Made by a program: the position numbers and the translations under genes. A stretch of DNA of 64,000 bases from the NCBI RefSeq assembly GCF_014191985.1, contig NZ_JACHXI010000004.1:186001-250000 (forward strand). Reading direction: 5' to 3'. Below are positions 7,652 to 16,956 of this stretch, piece after piece. Positions within the stretch are counted from its first letter, which is position 1. Each line of letters starts with the position of its first letter. This DNA comes from Azomonas macrocytogenes (GTDB taxonomy: Bacteria > Pseudomonadota > Gammaproteobacteria > Pseudomonadales > Pseudomonadaceae). A model generated the notes under the pieces. That model had not been told where the DNA came from. It saw only the letters and a list, made by a program, of their open reading frames with translations, and ran no database searches.

Positions 7652-10129
7652 ATGTCTTTGGAGCCTACCGCTGTCGATGCTGCAGAAGTTGCTGCCTTTC
7701 GCGACGCCGTTCTTTCGAAGCTGGCCTATGCTATCGGCAAGGATCCCGAGCACGCATTCGATCATGACTGGTTCGAGGCCATTGCCCTGGCCACGCGTGA
7801 TCGGATGATCGACCGCTGGATGGCGCATACCGAAAAGTCATACCGTGAAAAGCGGAAAAGGGTCTATTACCTTTCCCTGGAATTCCTCATCGGTCGGCTA
7901 CTGATTGATAGCATGAGCAATCTTGGCATCCTGGAGATTGCCCGCCAGGCGCTTGCTGACCTGGATGTTGATCTCGAGCGGATCCGCCGCCTGGAGCCCG
8001 ATGCCGCGCTTGGCAATGGCGGGTTGGGCCGGTTGGCTGCCTGCTTCATGGAGAGTATGGCTTCTCTGGGAGTCGTGGCCCATGGTTACGGTATTCGTTA
8101 TGAACACGGCCTGTTTCGCCAGGTAATTCTCGATGGCTGGCAACACGAGCAGACCGAGAATTGGCTGGACTTCGGCAACCCCTGGGAATTCGAGCGGCCC
8201 GAGGTCAGCTATCTGATCGGCTTCGGTGGTAGCGTGGTGGCCAGAGCCGGTGAAACCGGCGAGACCAAGCACTTCTGGCATTGGGCCGAGGGTGTGCGTT
8301 CCATCGCCTACGACATCCCGATTGTCGGCTGGCGCGGTTCCAGCGTAAATACGCTGCGTCTGTGGCGTGCCCGCGCCGAAAGCGATTTTCATCTGGAGCG
8401 CTTCAATGCGGGCGATCACATTGGCGCAGTGGCCGACGAAGCGCGTGCGGAAAGCATCTCCCGGGTACTGTATCCGGCTGACAGTACCGAAGCGGGTCAG
8501 GAACTGCGGCTGCGCCAGGAGTACTTTTTCGTCGCGGCATCGCTGCAGGATCTGATCCGGCGCCATCTCACCCAACATGACGACACCCTGGACAATCTGC
8601 CTGCGTATGCCGCCATCCAGCTCAACGACACCCACCCGGCAATCGCTGTGGCCGAACTGATGCGCCTGTTGGTGGACATCCACGGCATGCCGTGGGAGCG
8701 TGCCTGGGAGCGCACGGTGGGCACGCTGTCCTACACCAATCACACCCTGTTGCCCGAGGCCCTGGAAACCTGGCCAGTTGGTCTGATGGAGCGGCTTCTG
8801 CCCCGGCACATGCAGATCATCTATCTGATCAATGCCTATCATCTCGATTCCCTGCGGGCCCGGGATATTCACGATGCCGAGCTGCTGCGTGCCGCCTCGC
8901 TGATCGAAGAGGACCACGGGCGTCGAGTGCGCATGGGCAACCTGGCCTTCATCGGTTCGCACAGCATCAACGGCGTATCCGCACTGCATACCGACCTGAT
9001 GCGTAAAACGGTCTTCACCTACTTGCACAGCCTGTATCCCCAACGCATCAGCAACAAGACTAATGGCATCACGTTCCGGCGCTGGCTGTATCAGTCCAAT
9101 CCGGAACTCACCAGGCTACTGGTAAGCGTTCTTGGCGAAAAGCTGCTGGATTCACCGGAAACCATGCTGCGAGAACTGGAACCTTATGCCAACGACAACA
9201 GCTTTCGGCAGCGTTTCGCTGCCCAGCGCCGGCACAACAAGGATGTGCTGGCCAGGCTGGTCAAGGAGCGCCTGAACATCGATCTGGATCCCACGGCTTT
9301 GTTTGATGTGCAGATCAAGCGTATTCACGAATACAAGCGTCAGTTGCTCAATCTGCTGCATACCGTTGCGCTGTATCAGGCGATCCGGGCCGATCCGGGA
9401 GGGAATTGGGTTCCACGGGTGAAGATCTTCGGTGGCAAGGCGGCGGCCAGCTACCAGCGGGCCAAGCTGATCATCAAGCTGGCCAACGACATCGCCCGCA
9501 CCATCAACGACGACCCGACCGTACGTGGCCTGCTCAAGGTGGTCTTCATCCCCAACTACAATGTCAGCCAGGCCGAGCGCATCATCCCGGCTGCCGATCT
9601 TTCCGAGCAGATTTCCACCGCCGGCCTGGAGGCGTCCGGCACCAGCAACATGAAATTCGCCCTGAACGGCGCGCTGACCATCGGCACCATGGATGGTGCC
9701 AATGTGGAAATGCACGGACTGATTGGTGGCGAACACATGTTCATCTTCGGCCTGACTGCTCAGCAGGTGGAGGCGCGTAAGCGCGCCGAAGACTACAATG
9801 CCGATGCTTCCATTGCTGCTTCTTCACGCCTCAAGGAAGTGCTTTCGGCCATTCGTAACGGCGTCTTTTCTCCTGACGATCAGGAGCGTTATACCGGGCT
9901 GGTGGATAGCCTTATCTGGCATGATACCTTCATGGTTTGCGCCGATTTCGAAGCTTACTGGCAGGCGCAGCTTGAGGTAGAGAGCCGCTGGCGCGATCAG
10001 ACCAGTTGGTGGCGTTCGGCGGTGCTGAACACTGCCCGAGTCGGCTGGTTCTCCGCTGACCGCACCATTCGCGAGTACGCCAACGAAATCTGGAAGGTGG
10101 CTACACCTGGTGTAGTGATCGGGCGCTGA
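7652..10129 (+). CDS. glgP: Glycogen/maltodextrin phosphorylase
   Basis: An 825-residue GT35 phosphorylase releasing glucose 1-phosphate from alpha-1,4-glucans. The pyridoxal-phosphate site EASGTSNMKFALNGAL (Lys Schiff base) is near residue 670, and the N-terminal EYLxG-like YYLSLEFLIGRLL and GNGGLGRLAACF motifs are present. The length fits the bacterial family (about 800-830). The ATG at 7652 has GAGG upstream; an earlier in-frame ATG at 7622 adds ten unconserved residues. The next gene, fbp, is also in sugar-phosphate metabolism, 85 nt downstream. Confidence 0.95.
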   Translation: MSLEPTAVDAAEVAAFRDAVLSKLAYAIGKDPEHAFDHDWFEAIALATRDRMIDRWMAHTEKSYREKRKRVYYLSLEFLIGRLLIDSMSNLGILEIARQALADLDVDLERIRRLEPDAALGNGGLGRLAACFMESMASLGVVAHGYGIRYEHGLFRQVILDGWQHEQTENWLDFGNPWEFERPEVSYLIGFGGSVVARAGETGETKHFWHWAEGVRSIAYDIPIVGWRGSSVNTLRLWRARAESDFHLERFNAGDHIGAVADEARAESISRVLYPADSTEAGQELRLRQEYFFVAASLQDLIRRHLTQHDDTLDNLPAYAAIQLNDTHPAIAVAELMRLLVDIHGMPWERAWERTVGTLSYTNHTLLPEALETWPVGLMERLLPRHMQIIYLINAYHLDSLRARDIHDAELLRAASLIEEDHGRRVRMGNLAFIGSHSINGVSALHTDLMRKTVFTYLHSLYPQRISNKTNGITFRRWLYQSNPELTRLLVSVLGEKLLDSPETMLRELEPYANDNSFRQRFAAQRRHNKDVLARLVKERLNIDLDPTALFDVQIKRIHEYKRQLLNLLHTVALYQAIRADPGGNWVPRVKIFGGKAAASYQRAKLIIKLANDIARTINDDPTVRGLLKVVFIPNYNVSQAERIIPAADLSEQISTAGLEASGTSNMKFALNGALTIGTMDGANVEMHGLIGGEHMFIFGLTAQQVEARKRAEDYNADASIAASSRLKEVLSAIRNGVFSPDDQERYTGLVDSLIWHDTFMVCADFEAYWQAQLEVESRWRDQTSWWRSAVLNTARVGWFSADRTIREYANEIWKVATPGVVIGR

Positions 10130-10214
10130 ACTACACGCCTGTCGCTTCGGTCTGAAGGACTCATTGTACGAGCCGCGCTAAACTGCACTCATTTTCCATC
10201 GACGGAGCCTTGTC

Positions 10215-11228
10215 ATGTCACGCATCACCTTGAGCCGGTATCTCATTGAGAAGACCCGCAGTCACAACACGCCGGCCGATCTACGCTTTCTCATAGAGGT
10301 CGTCGCCCGAGCGTGTAAGGGAATCAGCCATGCCGTATCGAAAGGCGCCCTGGGTGGCGTGCTTGGCAGCATGGATACGGAAAACATCCAGGGCGAAGTG
10401 CAGAAGAAGCTGGACGTGCTGTCCAACGAAATTCTTCTGGAAGCCAACGAATGGGGCGGACACCTGGCTGGCATGGCATCCGAGGAGATGGACAAGGCTT
10501 ACCAGATTCCTGGTAAGTATCCAAAAGGTGCCTACCTGCTGGTATTCGACCCGCTGGATGGGTCTTCGAATATTGATGTCAACGTTTCTGTCGGTACCAT
10601 TTTTTCCGTGCTGCGCTGTCCGGCAGACAGTTTCTCGCAGAACGATTCGCTTGGCGAAGAAGCCTTCCTCCAGCCGGGAACCAAACAAGTGGCTGCCGGC
10701 TATGCCATTTATGGTCCACAGACCATGCTGGTGCTGACCTTGGGCGATGGCGTCAAGGGGTTTACCCTGGACCGTGAACTAGGCAGCTTCGTGCTGACCC
10801 ACGACAACATCCACGTCCCGCAAAGCACTGCCGAATTCGCCGTCAATATGTCCAACCAGCGCCACTGGGAAGCACCAATGCAGCGCTATGTTGAAGAGCT
10901 GCTGGCCGGCAAGGATGGTCCGTTGGGCAAGGACTACAACATGCGCTGGATTGCCTCGATGGTGGCCGATGTGCATCGTATCCTCACCCGTGGCGGCATC
11001 TTCATGTATCCGCGCGATGCCCGCGAGCCGGGCAAACCGGGAAAACTGCGCTTGATGTACGAAGCGAACCCCATGTCTTTGATTATCGAGCAGGCTGGCG
11101 GTGCCGCCACCAATGGTTCTGAGCGCATTCTCGATATCCAGCCCGAATCCCTGCATCAGCGGGTTGCCGTCTTCCTCGGTTCGCGTGAAGAAGTCGAGCG
11201 CGTTACCGGATATCACCACCAGGGTTGA
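10215..11228 (+). CDS. fbp: Fructose-1,6-bisphosphatase class I
   Basis: A 337-residue class I enzyme converting fructose 1,6-bisphosphate to fructose 6-phosphate in gluconeogenesis. The metal site [20 protein letters not shown] is near residues 111-131 and the C-terminal active-site block with [14 protein letters not shown], containing the catalytic-site Lys/Arg residues, is near residues 270-285. The ATG has GACGGAGCC a few bases upstream. It stands after glgP and 3 nt before a DUF924 gene, which is probably in the same transcript. Confidence 0.96.
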   Translation: MSRITLSRYLIEKTRSHNTPADLRFLIEVVARACKGISHAVSKGALGGVLGSMDTENIQGEVQKKLDVLSNEILLEANEWGGHLAGMASEEMDKAYQIPGKYPKGAYLLVFDPLDGSSNIDVNVSVGTIFSVLRCPADSFSQNDSLGEEAFLQPGTKQVAAGYAIYGPQTMLVLTLGDGVKGFTLDRELGSFVLTHDNIHVPQSTAEFAVNMSNQRHWEAPMQRYVEELLAGKDGPLGKDYNMRWIASMVADVHRILTRGGIFMYPRDAREPGKPGKLRLMYEANPMSLIIEQAGGAATNGSERILDIQPESLHQRVAVFLGSREEVERVTGYHHQG

Positions 11229-11231
11229 CTC

Positions 11232-11834
11232 ATGCTCGAGCCCTGGCAGCCTTTGTTCGATTGGTGGTTCGGGCGGGGTACGAGTGCGGGCTCGATCTTC
11301 GCTGAGAAGAAACTGCTCTGGTTCGGTCAGCGAGCCGAGCAGGATGCTGAAACCCACAGACTCTTCTCTAACTGGGTAGACGACGCGCTGCATGGAGAGC
11401 TCGACGATTGGGCTGACGTGCCGCAAGGCTGGCTGGCCTTGATCATCCTGCTCGATCAATTGCCGCGGATGATCCATCGTGATACGCCGCAGGCTTTCGC
11501 CGGCGACGAACGCGCCCTGCAGTTGGTGCGCGACGGGCTTTCTCATGGGGTCGACATGCTGTTGTCGCCGATCCAGCGAGTCTTCGCCTATCTTGTGCTG
11601 GAGCATGCCGAGAACCTGGCGATGCAGGAGCAGTCGGTCGGCTACTTCGGGGTTTTGCGCGATATCGCCAAATCCGAAGAGCGTGAGCTATTCGATGGGT
11701 TTCTGGCTGTTGCCCTGCGTCATCGCGACGTCATTGCCCATTTCGGCCGTTTTCCCTACCGCAACGCCGCTCTCGGGCGAGCGTCGAGCGAAGCGGAAGT
11801 AAAATTTCTCAGCCAGCCGGGAACGCGCTTTTGA
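11232..11834 (+). CDS. DUF924 family protein
   Basis: A 200-residue alpha-helical protein of the DUF924 family (TPR-like fold), function unknown. Diagnostic segments: the N-terminal WWFG/LLWFGQ region, then GWLALIILLDQLPRMIHRDT, FAGDERALQL and the C-terminal FPYRNAALGRASSEAE. It begins 3 nt after the fbp stop, so it is likely translated from the same mRNA. The 263 nt after it, up to pip, contain inverted repeats described separately. Confidence 0.85.
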   Translation: MLEPWQPLFDWWFGRGTSAGSIFAEKKLLWFGQRAEQDAETHRLFSNWVDDALHGELDDWADVPQGWLALIILLDQLPRMIHRDTPQAFAGDERALQLVRDGLSHGVDMLLSPIQRVFAYLVLEHAENLAMQEQSVGYFGVLRDIAKSEERELFDGFLAVALRHRDVIAHFGRFPYRNAALGRASSEAEVKFLSQPGTRF

Positions 11835-11864
11835 GCGCACAGCTTATCGTTCGTCGGTCTGCAA

Positions 11865-12041
11865 CGAAAATCGCCACGCTCGGTCGATTTCGCGATAAGC
11901 CCGAGCGCTGGAAGCAATGCTGGCGATTTTCGAAAGGGAAAAACCTCTTCGTTTGGAAATTTTCCAGGCGGGTGCCCACCGAACTGGTCAGTCGAGGTAG
12001 CGTATCGGTTAACCTATCACCTGCGGTACGCCCGCAGCCGA
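11865..12041. other. Structured intergenic element between DUF924 gene and pip (possible small RNA or regulatory leader)
   Basis: A 12-bp perfect inverted repeat (CGAAAATCGCCA at 11865-11876 and its complement at 11921-11932) encloses a second 6-bp pair, GCTCGG at 11878-11883 and CCGAGC at 11901-11906. Further on, CTGCGG/CCGCAG (12021-12037) is nested inside ATCGG/CCGAT (12004-12041). A TATGAT box lies at 12052-12057, before the pip start. No open frame explains these symmetries. Whether the region is transcribed cannot be seen from sequence. Confidence 0.5.
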
Positions 12042-12097
12042 TCACACCCGTTATGATGAAGAAACGGAATTTCATCGTTTCCAGCCCGGAGCCGCGC

Positions 12098-13069
12098 ATG
12101 CAGACCCTGTATCCAGAAATCAAACCCTATGCTCGCCACGAATTGCCGGTAGGGGACGGACACGTTCTTTATGTCGATGAAAGCGGTTCGCGGGACGGTT
12201 TGCCGGTGGTCTTTATCCATGGTGGCCCCGGTGCTGGATGCGATGCGTCCAGCCGGCGCTTCTTCGATCCGGCGCTGTATCGCATCGTCACCTTCGACCA
12301 GCGCGGCTGCGGTCGCTCGACGCCTCATGCCAGCCTGGAGAACAACACCACCCGGCACCTGATCGAGGATATGCAATGTATCCGTGAGCATCTTGGCATC
12401 GACAAATGGGTACTGTTCGGCGGCTCCTGGGGGTCAACCCTGGCGCTGGCCTACGCTCAGGCTCATCCCGAGCGGGTCCAGGCACTGATTCTGCGTGGTA
12501 TCTTCCTATGTCGACCGGAGGAGTTTCACTGGTTCTACCAAGAAGGTGCCAGCCGCCTGTTCCCGGATTATTGGCATGATTATTTGGCACCGATCCCGCA
12601 GGAAGAGCGCAGCAACCTGATGCGGGCCTATTACTCCCGGTTGACCGGTAGCGACCAGATCGCTCAGATGCATGCGGCCAAAGCCTGGTCCTGCTGGGAG
12701 GGACGTACCGCCACCCTGCGGCCCAATTCGCAGGTGGTCGAACGACTGAGCGAACCCATGCGTGCGTTGTCCATCGCCCGTATCGAATGTCACTATTTTG
12801 TCAATAGTGCCTTCCTTGAACCCAACCAGCTGTTGCGTGACATGGCGAAAATCGCCCATCTGCCAGGAATCATCGTGCATGGTCGCTACGATGTGATCTG
12901 CCCGCTGGAAAATGCCTGGGCTCTACACCAGGCTTGGCCCAACAGCGAGCTACAGATCATTCGTGACGCCGGCCATTCCGTTGCCGAGCCGGGTATTACC
13001 GACGCTCTGGTGCGCGCGACTGGCGAAATCGCCAGCCGTCTGTTCGGCCTGTCACCGGCCGATGCCTAA
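12098..13069 (+). CDS. pip: Proline iminopeptidase
   Basis: A 323-residue alpha/beta-hydrolase (peptidase family S33) removing N-terminal proline from peptides. The oxyanion motif HGGPGAGCD is near residues 45-53, the nucleophile Ser lies in [14 protein letters not shown] near residue 113, the catalytic Asp in RYDVICPL near residue 270 and the His in DAGHSVAEP near residue 298. The start at 12098 ([11 protein letters not shown]) matches the family; the frame stays open about 90 codons upstream through the structured gap, which is not coding by similarity. Its TAA overlaps the dtd start codon (TAATG). Confidence 0.93.
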   Translation: MQTLYPEIKPYARHELPVGDGHVLYVDESGSRDGLPVVFIHGGPGAGCDASSRRFFDPALYRIVTFDQRGCGRSTPHASLENNTTRHLIEDMQCIREHLGIDKWVLFGGSWGSTLALAYAQAHPERVQALILRGIFLCRPEEFHWFYQEGASRLFPDYWHDYLAPIPQEERSNLMRAYYSRLTGSDQIAQMHAAKAWSCWEGRTATLRPNSQVVERLSEPMRALSIARIECHYFVNSAFLEPNQLLRDMAKIAHLPGIIVHGRYDVICPLENAWALHQAWPNSELQIIRDAGHSVAEPGITDALVRATGEIASRLFGLSPADA

Positions 13070-13506
13070 TGAAGGCTCTGATCCAGCGTGTTCGCCATGC
13101 CCGCATTGAGGTGGCAGGTGAAACGCTGGGAGCCATCGAACAAGGCTTACTGGTACTGATTGGTGTCGAACGCGAAGATAGTCATACCCGTGCCGACCGG
13201 CTCTTGCACAGACTGCTGCGTTATCGTGTATTCGCCGACGAGCAGGGGCGCATGAATCGCTCGCTGCGAGATATCGGTGGTGGTCTGCTGCTGGTTTCAC
13301 AGTTCACCCTGGCTGCCGATACTCGTAGCGGCTTGCGGCCCAGTTTTTCCAGTGCTGCGCCTCCAGTCGAGGGCGAAGCGCTCTACGATTACCTCGTTGC
13401 CCAGGCGCGTCGACAGCATCCGGTCGTGGCTTGTGGCCGCTTTGGCGCCGATATGCAGGTGCATCTGTTAAACGACGGGCCGGTGACTTTTCTGCTCGAA
13501 AGTTGA
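13069..13506 (+). CDS. dtd: D-aminoacyl-tRNA deacylase
   Basis: A 145-residue Dtd that hydrolyses D-Tyr and other D-aminoacyl-tRNAs, and Gly-tRNA(Ala), protecting translation. The active-site motifs SQFTLAAD (about residues 80-87) and [11 protein letters not shown] with the Gly-cisPro pair at the C-terminus are both intact. The ATG overlaps the pip stop codon by one base, so expression is coupled. Confidence 0.95.
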   Translation: MKALIQRVRHARIEVAGETLGAIEQGLLVLIGVEREDSHTRADRLLHRLLRYRVFADEQGRMNRSLRDIGGGLLLVSQFTLAADTRSGLRPSFSSAAPPVEGEALYDYLVAQARRQHPVVACGRFGADMQVHLLNDGPVTFLLES

Positions 13507-13508
13507 TG

Positions 13509-13925
13509 TCAGTGACCGAGCGATTCCAGATCGTTTTCCTCCAGCCAGGCGAGGGCATACTCCCGTAACCGGGCGAGCCGATAGGCGTGCCATGCGTTGC
13601 GTACCTCCGGGAAATCCTCCAGCTTGTAGTCGAAGGTGCGCAAGGGCCGGCGACCTTCGAGAGCCGCGATGAGTATCGGATGGGCATGGGGGTGCGGCTG
13701 GGCAAAGAGAAATTCCGCGCGCATTGCCAGGGCTTGGGCCTGGCCGAGCGGTTCGATATGCAGATAACGGTCTGGTTGGACCGCGTATTTCTCGTCGCTG
13801 CCCGGTAATGGTTCGCCTGGGGTGATGGCGCGGATTTCGCCGCTTTCCAGGTCCAGATAGTGGTCGCTGGCGTAACTGTCGAGTGCTTGTTGCAGATGAT
13901 CGAGGTCGATAGTCAAGGCTTGCAT
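13509..13925 (-). CDS. UPF0158 family protein
   Basis: A 138-residue acidic cytosolic protein of the UPF0158 family. Visible family features are the N-terminal YLDLESGEI, a central RYLHIEPL and the C-terminal RRPLRTFDYKLEDFPEVRNAWHAY followed by ALAWLEENDLESL. No function is established. Its stop is 3 nt from the end of convergent dtd. The start at 13925 gives a full-length member. Confidence 0.7.
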   Translation of the reverse strand: MQALTIDLDHLQQALDSYASDHYLDLESGEIRAITPGEPLPGSDEKYAVQPDRYLHIEPLGQAQALAMRAEFLFAQPHPHAHPILIAALEGRRPLRTFDYKLEDFPEVRNAWHAYRLARLREYALAWLEENDLESLGH

Positions 13926-13979
13926 GGTCGATTCGTATCTGTCATTTCACTACATCCGACCATCGTTATAGGGCTCGAT

Positions 13980-14687
13980 TCAAAATAGCCGGGCCAGTAA
14001 TGCGGCCACAGCCGTTTCCACACGCAGTATCCGCTCGCCCAGTTGTACCGGCTCGAGGCCCGCAGCGCAGAGCTTTTCCACTTCGTAAGGAATCCAGCCG
14101 CCTTCCGGGCCGATGGCCAGGGTCACCGCTTCGGTCACTGCTCGAGGACAAGGTGGGTAGCTGCCAGGATGGCCAATCAGACCGAGGCTGCCGGTTGCAA
14201 GCTGCGGCAAACGATCCTCGACAAAGGGTTTGAAGCGCTTCTCCAGCAAGACCTCCGGCAGTATGGTGTCGCGGGCCTGCTCCAGCCCAAGGATCAATTG
14301 CTCGTGAATGGCTGGCGGTTCGAGAAAGGGTGTCTGCCAGAAGCTCTTTTCCACCCGGTAGCTGTTGAGCAGTACCAGGCGCGGCACCCCCATGCTGGCA
14401 ATGGTCTGCAGGACTCTACGCAGCATCTTGGGGCGCGGCAGCGCGAGCAGGAGAGTGATTGGCAGCTTGGCTGGTGGCGGCTGTTCGAGGCTGATGGTCA
14501 GCTCTGCCTCGCTGCCATTCAGACGCAGCAGGCAGCCCGTACCCATCGCCCCGCCTACCAGACCGACTCGCAGATTGTCGCCCGCTTCAGCCCGATGGAC
14601 TTCCAGCAGGTGCTTCAGGCGACGGCCATGCAGAATCGCACGATCATGCTCGACCAGGTCGGTCGGCTCCAGCAACAGCAGGTTCAT
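13980..14687 (-). CDS. rsmE: 16S rRNA (uracil-1498-N3)-methyltransferase
   Basis: A 235-residue SPOUT-class enzyme that methylates U1498 of 16S rRNA using S-adenosylmethionine. The N-terminal PUA-like part includes [18 protein letters not shown]; the C-terminal deep trefoil knot carries LAIGPEGGW and [16 protein letters not shown]. The start codon overlaps the stop of upstream tatC by 4 nt, so it is the last gene of the tatABC operon on this strand. Confidence 0.93.
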   Translation of the reverse strand: MNLLLLEPTDLVEHDRAILHGRRLKHLLEVHRAEAGDNLRVGLVGGAMGTGCLLRLNGSEAELTISLEQPPPAKLPITLLLALPRPKMLRRVLQTIASMGVPRLVLLNSYRVEKSFWQTPFLEPPAIHEQLILGLEQARDTILPEVLLEKRFKPFVEDRLPQLATGSLGLIGHPGSYPPCPRAVTEAVTLAIGPEGGWIPYEVEKLCAAGLEPVQLGERILRVETAVAALLARLF

Positions 14688-15475
14688 GGCTGGTGAGCAG
14701 GTGGTTTCGCCGAGTCGTTTTCTTCATCTTTCGCTTCATTCGCTTCGCTTTTATGCACCATGGCGCCGAACAGAATGCCCACTTCGAACAGCAGCCACAT
14801 GGGGATGGCGAGCAGTGTCTGCGAAAAGATATCCGGTGGCGTGAGGATCATGCCGATAACGAAGCAACCGACGATCACGTAAGGCCGGCTTTTCTTCAGG
14901 GTCGCGATATCGACGATACCGACCCAGATGATGAGAAATGTCGCGACCGGAATCTCGAAGGTCACGCCGAAAGCGAAGAATAACGTAAGGATGAAGTCCA
15001 GATATTCGTTGACATCCGTCATCATCGCCACGCCTTCCGGCGTATAGCTGGCAAAGAAGCCGAAGATCAGCGGAAATACCAGAAAATAGGCGAAGGCCAT
15101 ACCGGCATAGAACAGCAGGATGCTGGACAGCAGCAGAGGAACGGCGATGCGTTTTTCGTGCTTGTACAGCCCCGGTGCGACGAAGCTCCAGACTTGGTGC
15201 AGTATCACCGGAATACTCAAGAACAGGGATATCCAGATCGTCAGCTTGAGTGGTGCGGTGAACGGCGAGGCGACTCCGGTTGCGATCATGGTGGCTCCCG
15301 CTGGCAGGTAAGCACGCAGCGGAGCAGAAACCAGGGTGTAGATGTCCTGGGCGAAATAGAACAGACAGGCGAATACCAGAAATACGGCGATCAGGCTGCG
15401 CATCAGGCGCGAACGCAGTTCGGCCAGGTGAGCCACTAGTGGCATTTCCTGATCGTCGGTGGCGTGGTTGCTCAT
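14684..15475 (-). CDS. tatC: Twin-arginine translocase subunit TatC
   Basis: A 263-residue polytopic inner-membrane protein with six predicted transmembrane segments that, with TatB, recognises twin-arginine signal peptides. The N-terminal [13 protein letters not shown] and the conserved [17 protein letters not shown] region with P and F residues are present. The C-terminal tail is charged and cytoplasmic. It overlaps tatB (4 nt) upstream and rsmE downstream, forming tatA-tatB-tatC-rsmE. Confidence 0.96.
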   Translation of the reverse strand: MSNHATDDQEMPLVAHLAELRSRLMRSLIAVFLVFACLFYFAQDIYTLVSAPLRAYLPAGATMIATGVASPFTAPLKLTIWISLFLSIPVILHQVWSFVAPGLYKHEKRIAVPLLLSSILLFYAGMAFAYFLVFPLIFGFFASYTPEGVAMMTDVNEYLDFILTLFFAFGVTFEIPVATFLIIWVGIVDIATLKKSRPYVIVGCFVIGMILTPPDIFSQTLLAIPMWLLFEVGILFGAMVHKSEANEAKDEENDSAKPPAHQP

Positions 15476-15861
15476 GGTTCGGGTGTCTTGTCCGTTCTGG
15501 AGGTTGCAATGGCGTCGGACTGGGCAGACGTTGGCTGCGGCTCGGACGACGCGCCTTGCTCATGTGCTGGCTCGGCGGTATTGCTGGGCGATGCTGGTGG
15601 GGAAGCTGAAAGGTTGATGCTTTCTCGCATCTCCTTCATCTCCCGCTCAAGCTCGAGGATCCGTTCGTTGTGCAACTGGCGGCGGATTTCCTCGGCACCT
15701 ATTTCGCGTTCCACTTCGCTTTTCAGCGACTGGAAGCTGCGCTTCAGGCGACCGATCCACAGACCAGCTGTACGCGCAGCCCCCGGCAGGCGTTCGGGAC
15801 CCAGCACGATCAGTGCTACAACGCCAACCAACAGTAATTCGGAAAAGCCGATATCGAACAT
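15472..15861 (-). CDS. tatB: Twin-arginine translocase subunit TatB
   Basis: A 129-residue Tat subunit: an N-terminal transmembrane helix starting [13 protein letters not shown] with the conserved Glu, the hinge [11 protein letters not shown], an amphipathic helix with [16 protein letters not shown], and a disordered Pro/Ser/Ala/Glu-rich tail. The FDIGFxE start and the GPERLP hinge mark it as TatB rather than TatA. It lies 8 nt after tatA. Confidence 0.95.
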   Translation of the reverse strand: MFDIGFSELLLVGVVALIVLGPERLPGAARTAGLWIGRLKRSFQSLKSEVEREIGAEEIRRQLHNERILELEREMKEMRESINLSASPPASPSNTAEPAHEQGASSEPQPTSAQSDAIATSRTDKTPEP

Positions 15862-15869
15862 GCGCAGGC

Positions 15870-16115
15870 TCAGTTCTTGTGCAGCGGATCGTCGACTTTC
15901 TGCGAATGCCCATCAATAGTTTGGGGCTTTTGCAGGGGTTCGTTGGATGGGTTACCTGCTTTAGGTGTTTCTTCGTCTTCAGTGTGCATGGCTTTGCGAA
16001 AGCCCTTGATGGTTTCACCCAGGTCCGAACCGAGCGTTTTCAGGCGTTTGGTGCCGAAGATCAGAACGACCACGATCAGAATGACGAGCCAGTGTTTCCA
16101 GTCGAAAATACCCAT
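15870..16115 (-). CDS. tatA: Twin-arginine translocase subunit TatA
   Basis: An 81-residue pore-forming Tat subunit. It begins [20 protein letters not shown] (membrane helix), followed by the FGTKRL hinge and the amphipathic helix [16 protein letters not shown], with a charged tail. It is the first of the three tat genes and lies 21 nt after hisE. Confidence 0.95.
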   Translation of the reverse strand: MGIFDWKHWLVILIVVVLIFGTKRLKTLGSDLGETIKGFRKAMHTEDEETPKAGNPSNEPLQKPQTIDGHSQKVDDPLHKN

Positions 16116-16136
16116 GGATAACGTTCCTCGAATGAA

Positions 16137-16472
16137 TTAGTTGGAAGCGCTGCGCGCTGCTTTTTCCACATGCCCGGAAAGGCCGAAGCGGCGCTCGAGT
16201 TCGTCGAGTACGGCTTGCGGGTGCTGGCCGAGGGCTGCCAGCATCACCATGCTGTGAAACCACAGGTCGGCGGTTTCGTGGATCAGATCGCTGCAGTCAC
16301 CACTGGCTGCGGCATCCTTGGCGGCGATGATGGTTTCGACCGATTCTTCGCCGACCTTTTCCAGGATCTTGTTCAAGCCCTTGTGGTACAGGCTGGCTAC
16401 GTACGAGCTGTCCGGCGCGGCATTCTTGCGCGCTTCGAGTACCTCGGCCAACTGGTTCAGGGTGTTACTCAT
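16137..16472 (-). CDS. hisE: Phosphoribosyl-ATP pyrophosphatase
   Basis: A 111-residue histidine biosynthesis enzyme hydrolysing PR-ATP to PR-AMP (step 2). The all-alpha MazG-like metal motif is visible as [16 protein letters not shown] followed by [13 protein letters not shown]. The start at 16472 ([11 protein letters not shown]) overlaps the hisI stop by 8 nt; the frame continues upstream inside hisI and is not used. hisI-hisE as separate overlapping genes is the Pseudomonas arrangement; enteric bacteria have a fused HisIE. Confidence 0.95.
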   Translation of the reverse strand: MSNTLNQLAEVLEARKNAAPDSSYVASLYHKGLNKILEKVGEESVETIIAAKDAAASGDCSDLIHETADLWFHSMVMLAALGQHPQAVLDELERRFGLSGHVEKAARSASN

Positions 16473-16863
16473 GGCTGTGTCCTGCCTGGTAAATACTGTG
16501 GGGGTCCTTGAGCACCGGTTCAACGGTTTTCCAGACTCCATCGTTCAGAATCCGATAGAAGCAGCTTTCGCGCCCGGTATGGCAGGCTATCGCGCCGATC
16601 TGTTCGACCATGAGGACAACTGCGTCGGCATCGCAATCCAGACGCAGCTCATGCAGCTTCTGGACATGGCCAGACTCCTCGCCCTTGCGCCACAGCTTGC
16701 CACGCGAACGTGACCAATAGATGGCGCGATTCTCCTGGACGCTCAAGGCCAGCGACTCGCGGTTCATCCAGGCCATCATCAGGACTCGTCCCGAGCGGTG
16801 ATCCTGGGCAATGGCCGGGACCAGGCCGTCGGCGTTCCAGTTGATTTCGTCCAGCCAGCTCAT
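16465..16863 (-). CDS. hisI: Phosphoribosyl-AMP cyclohydrolase
   Basis: A 132-residue zinc enzyme opening the adenine ring of PR-AMP (step 3 of histidine synthesis). The zinc/magnesium motif LDCDADAVV and the Cys-containing [12 protein letters not shown] are present, with the substrate-binding [17 protein letters not shown] region. The start at 16863 (MSWLDEINW) is preferred because GGAG lies 7 nt upstream and the N-terminus then matches the family. Confidence 0.95.
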   Translation of the reverse strand: MSWLDEINWNADGLVPAIAQDHRSGRVLMMAWMNRESLALSVQENRAIYWSRSRGKLWRKGEESGHVQKLHELRLDCDADAVVLMVEQIGAIACHTGRESCFYRILNDGVWKTVEPVLKDPHSIYQAGHSHE

Positions 16864-16956
16864 GGCGTGCTCCATCAGGTTACCAGTGTGCCAGTGTGGG
16901 GCGTTCCTGACGAGCCTCGCACCGGATGCCATATGTTGCAGAGTACGCGCCTTGTT

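Noticed and set aside
7898-9043. 381-codon open frame antisense to glgP
   Set aside because: Shadow of glgP; no recognisable domain and no ribosome site. The long antisense frames over gltB and bioB were dropped for the same reason.
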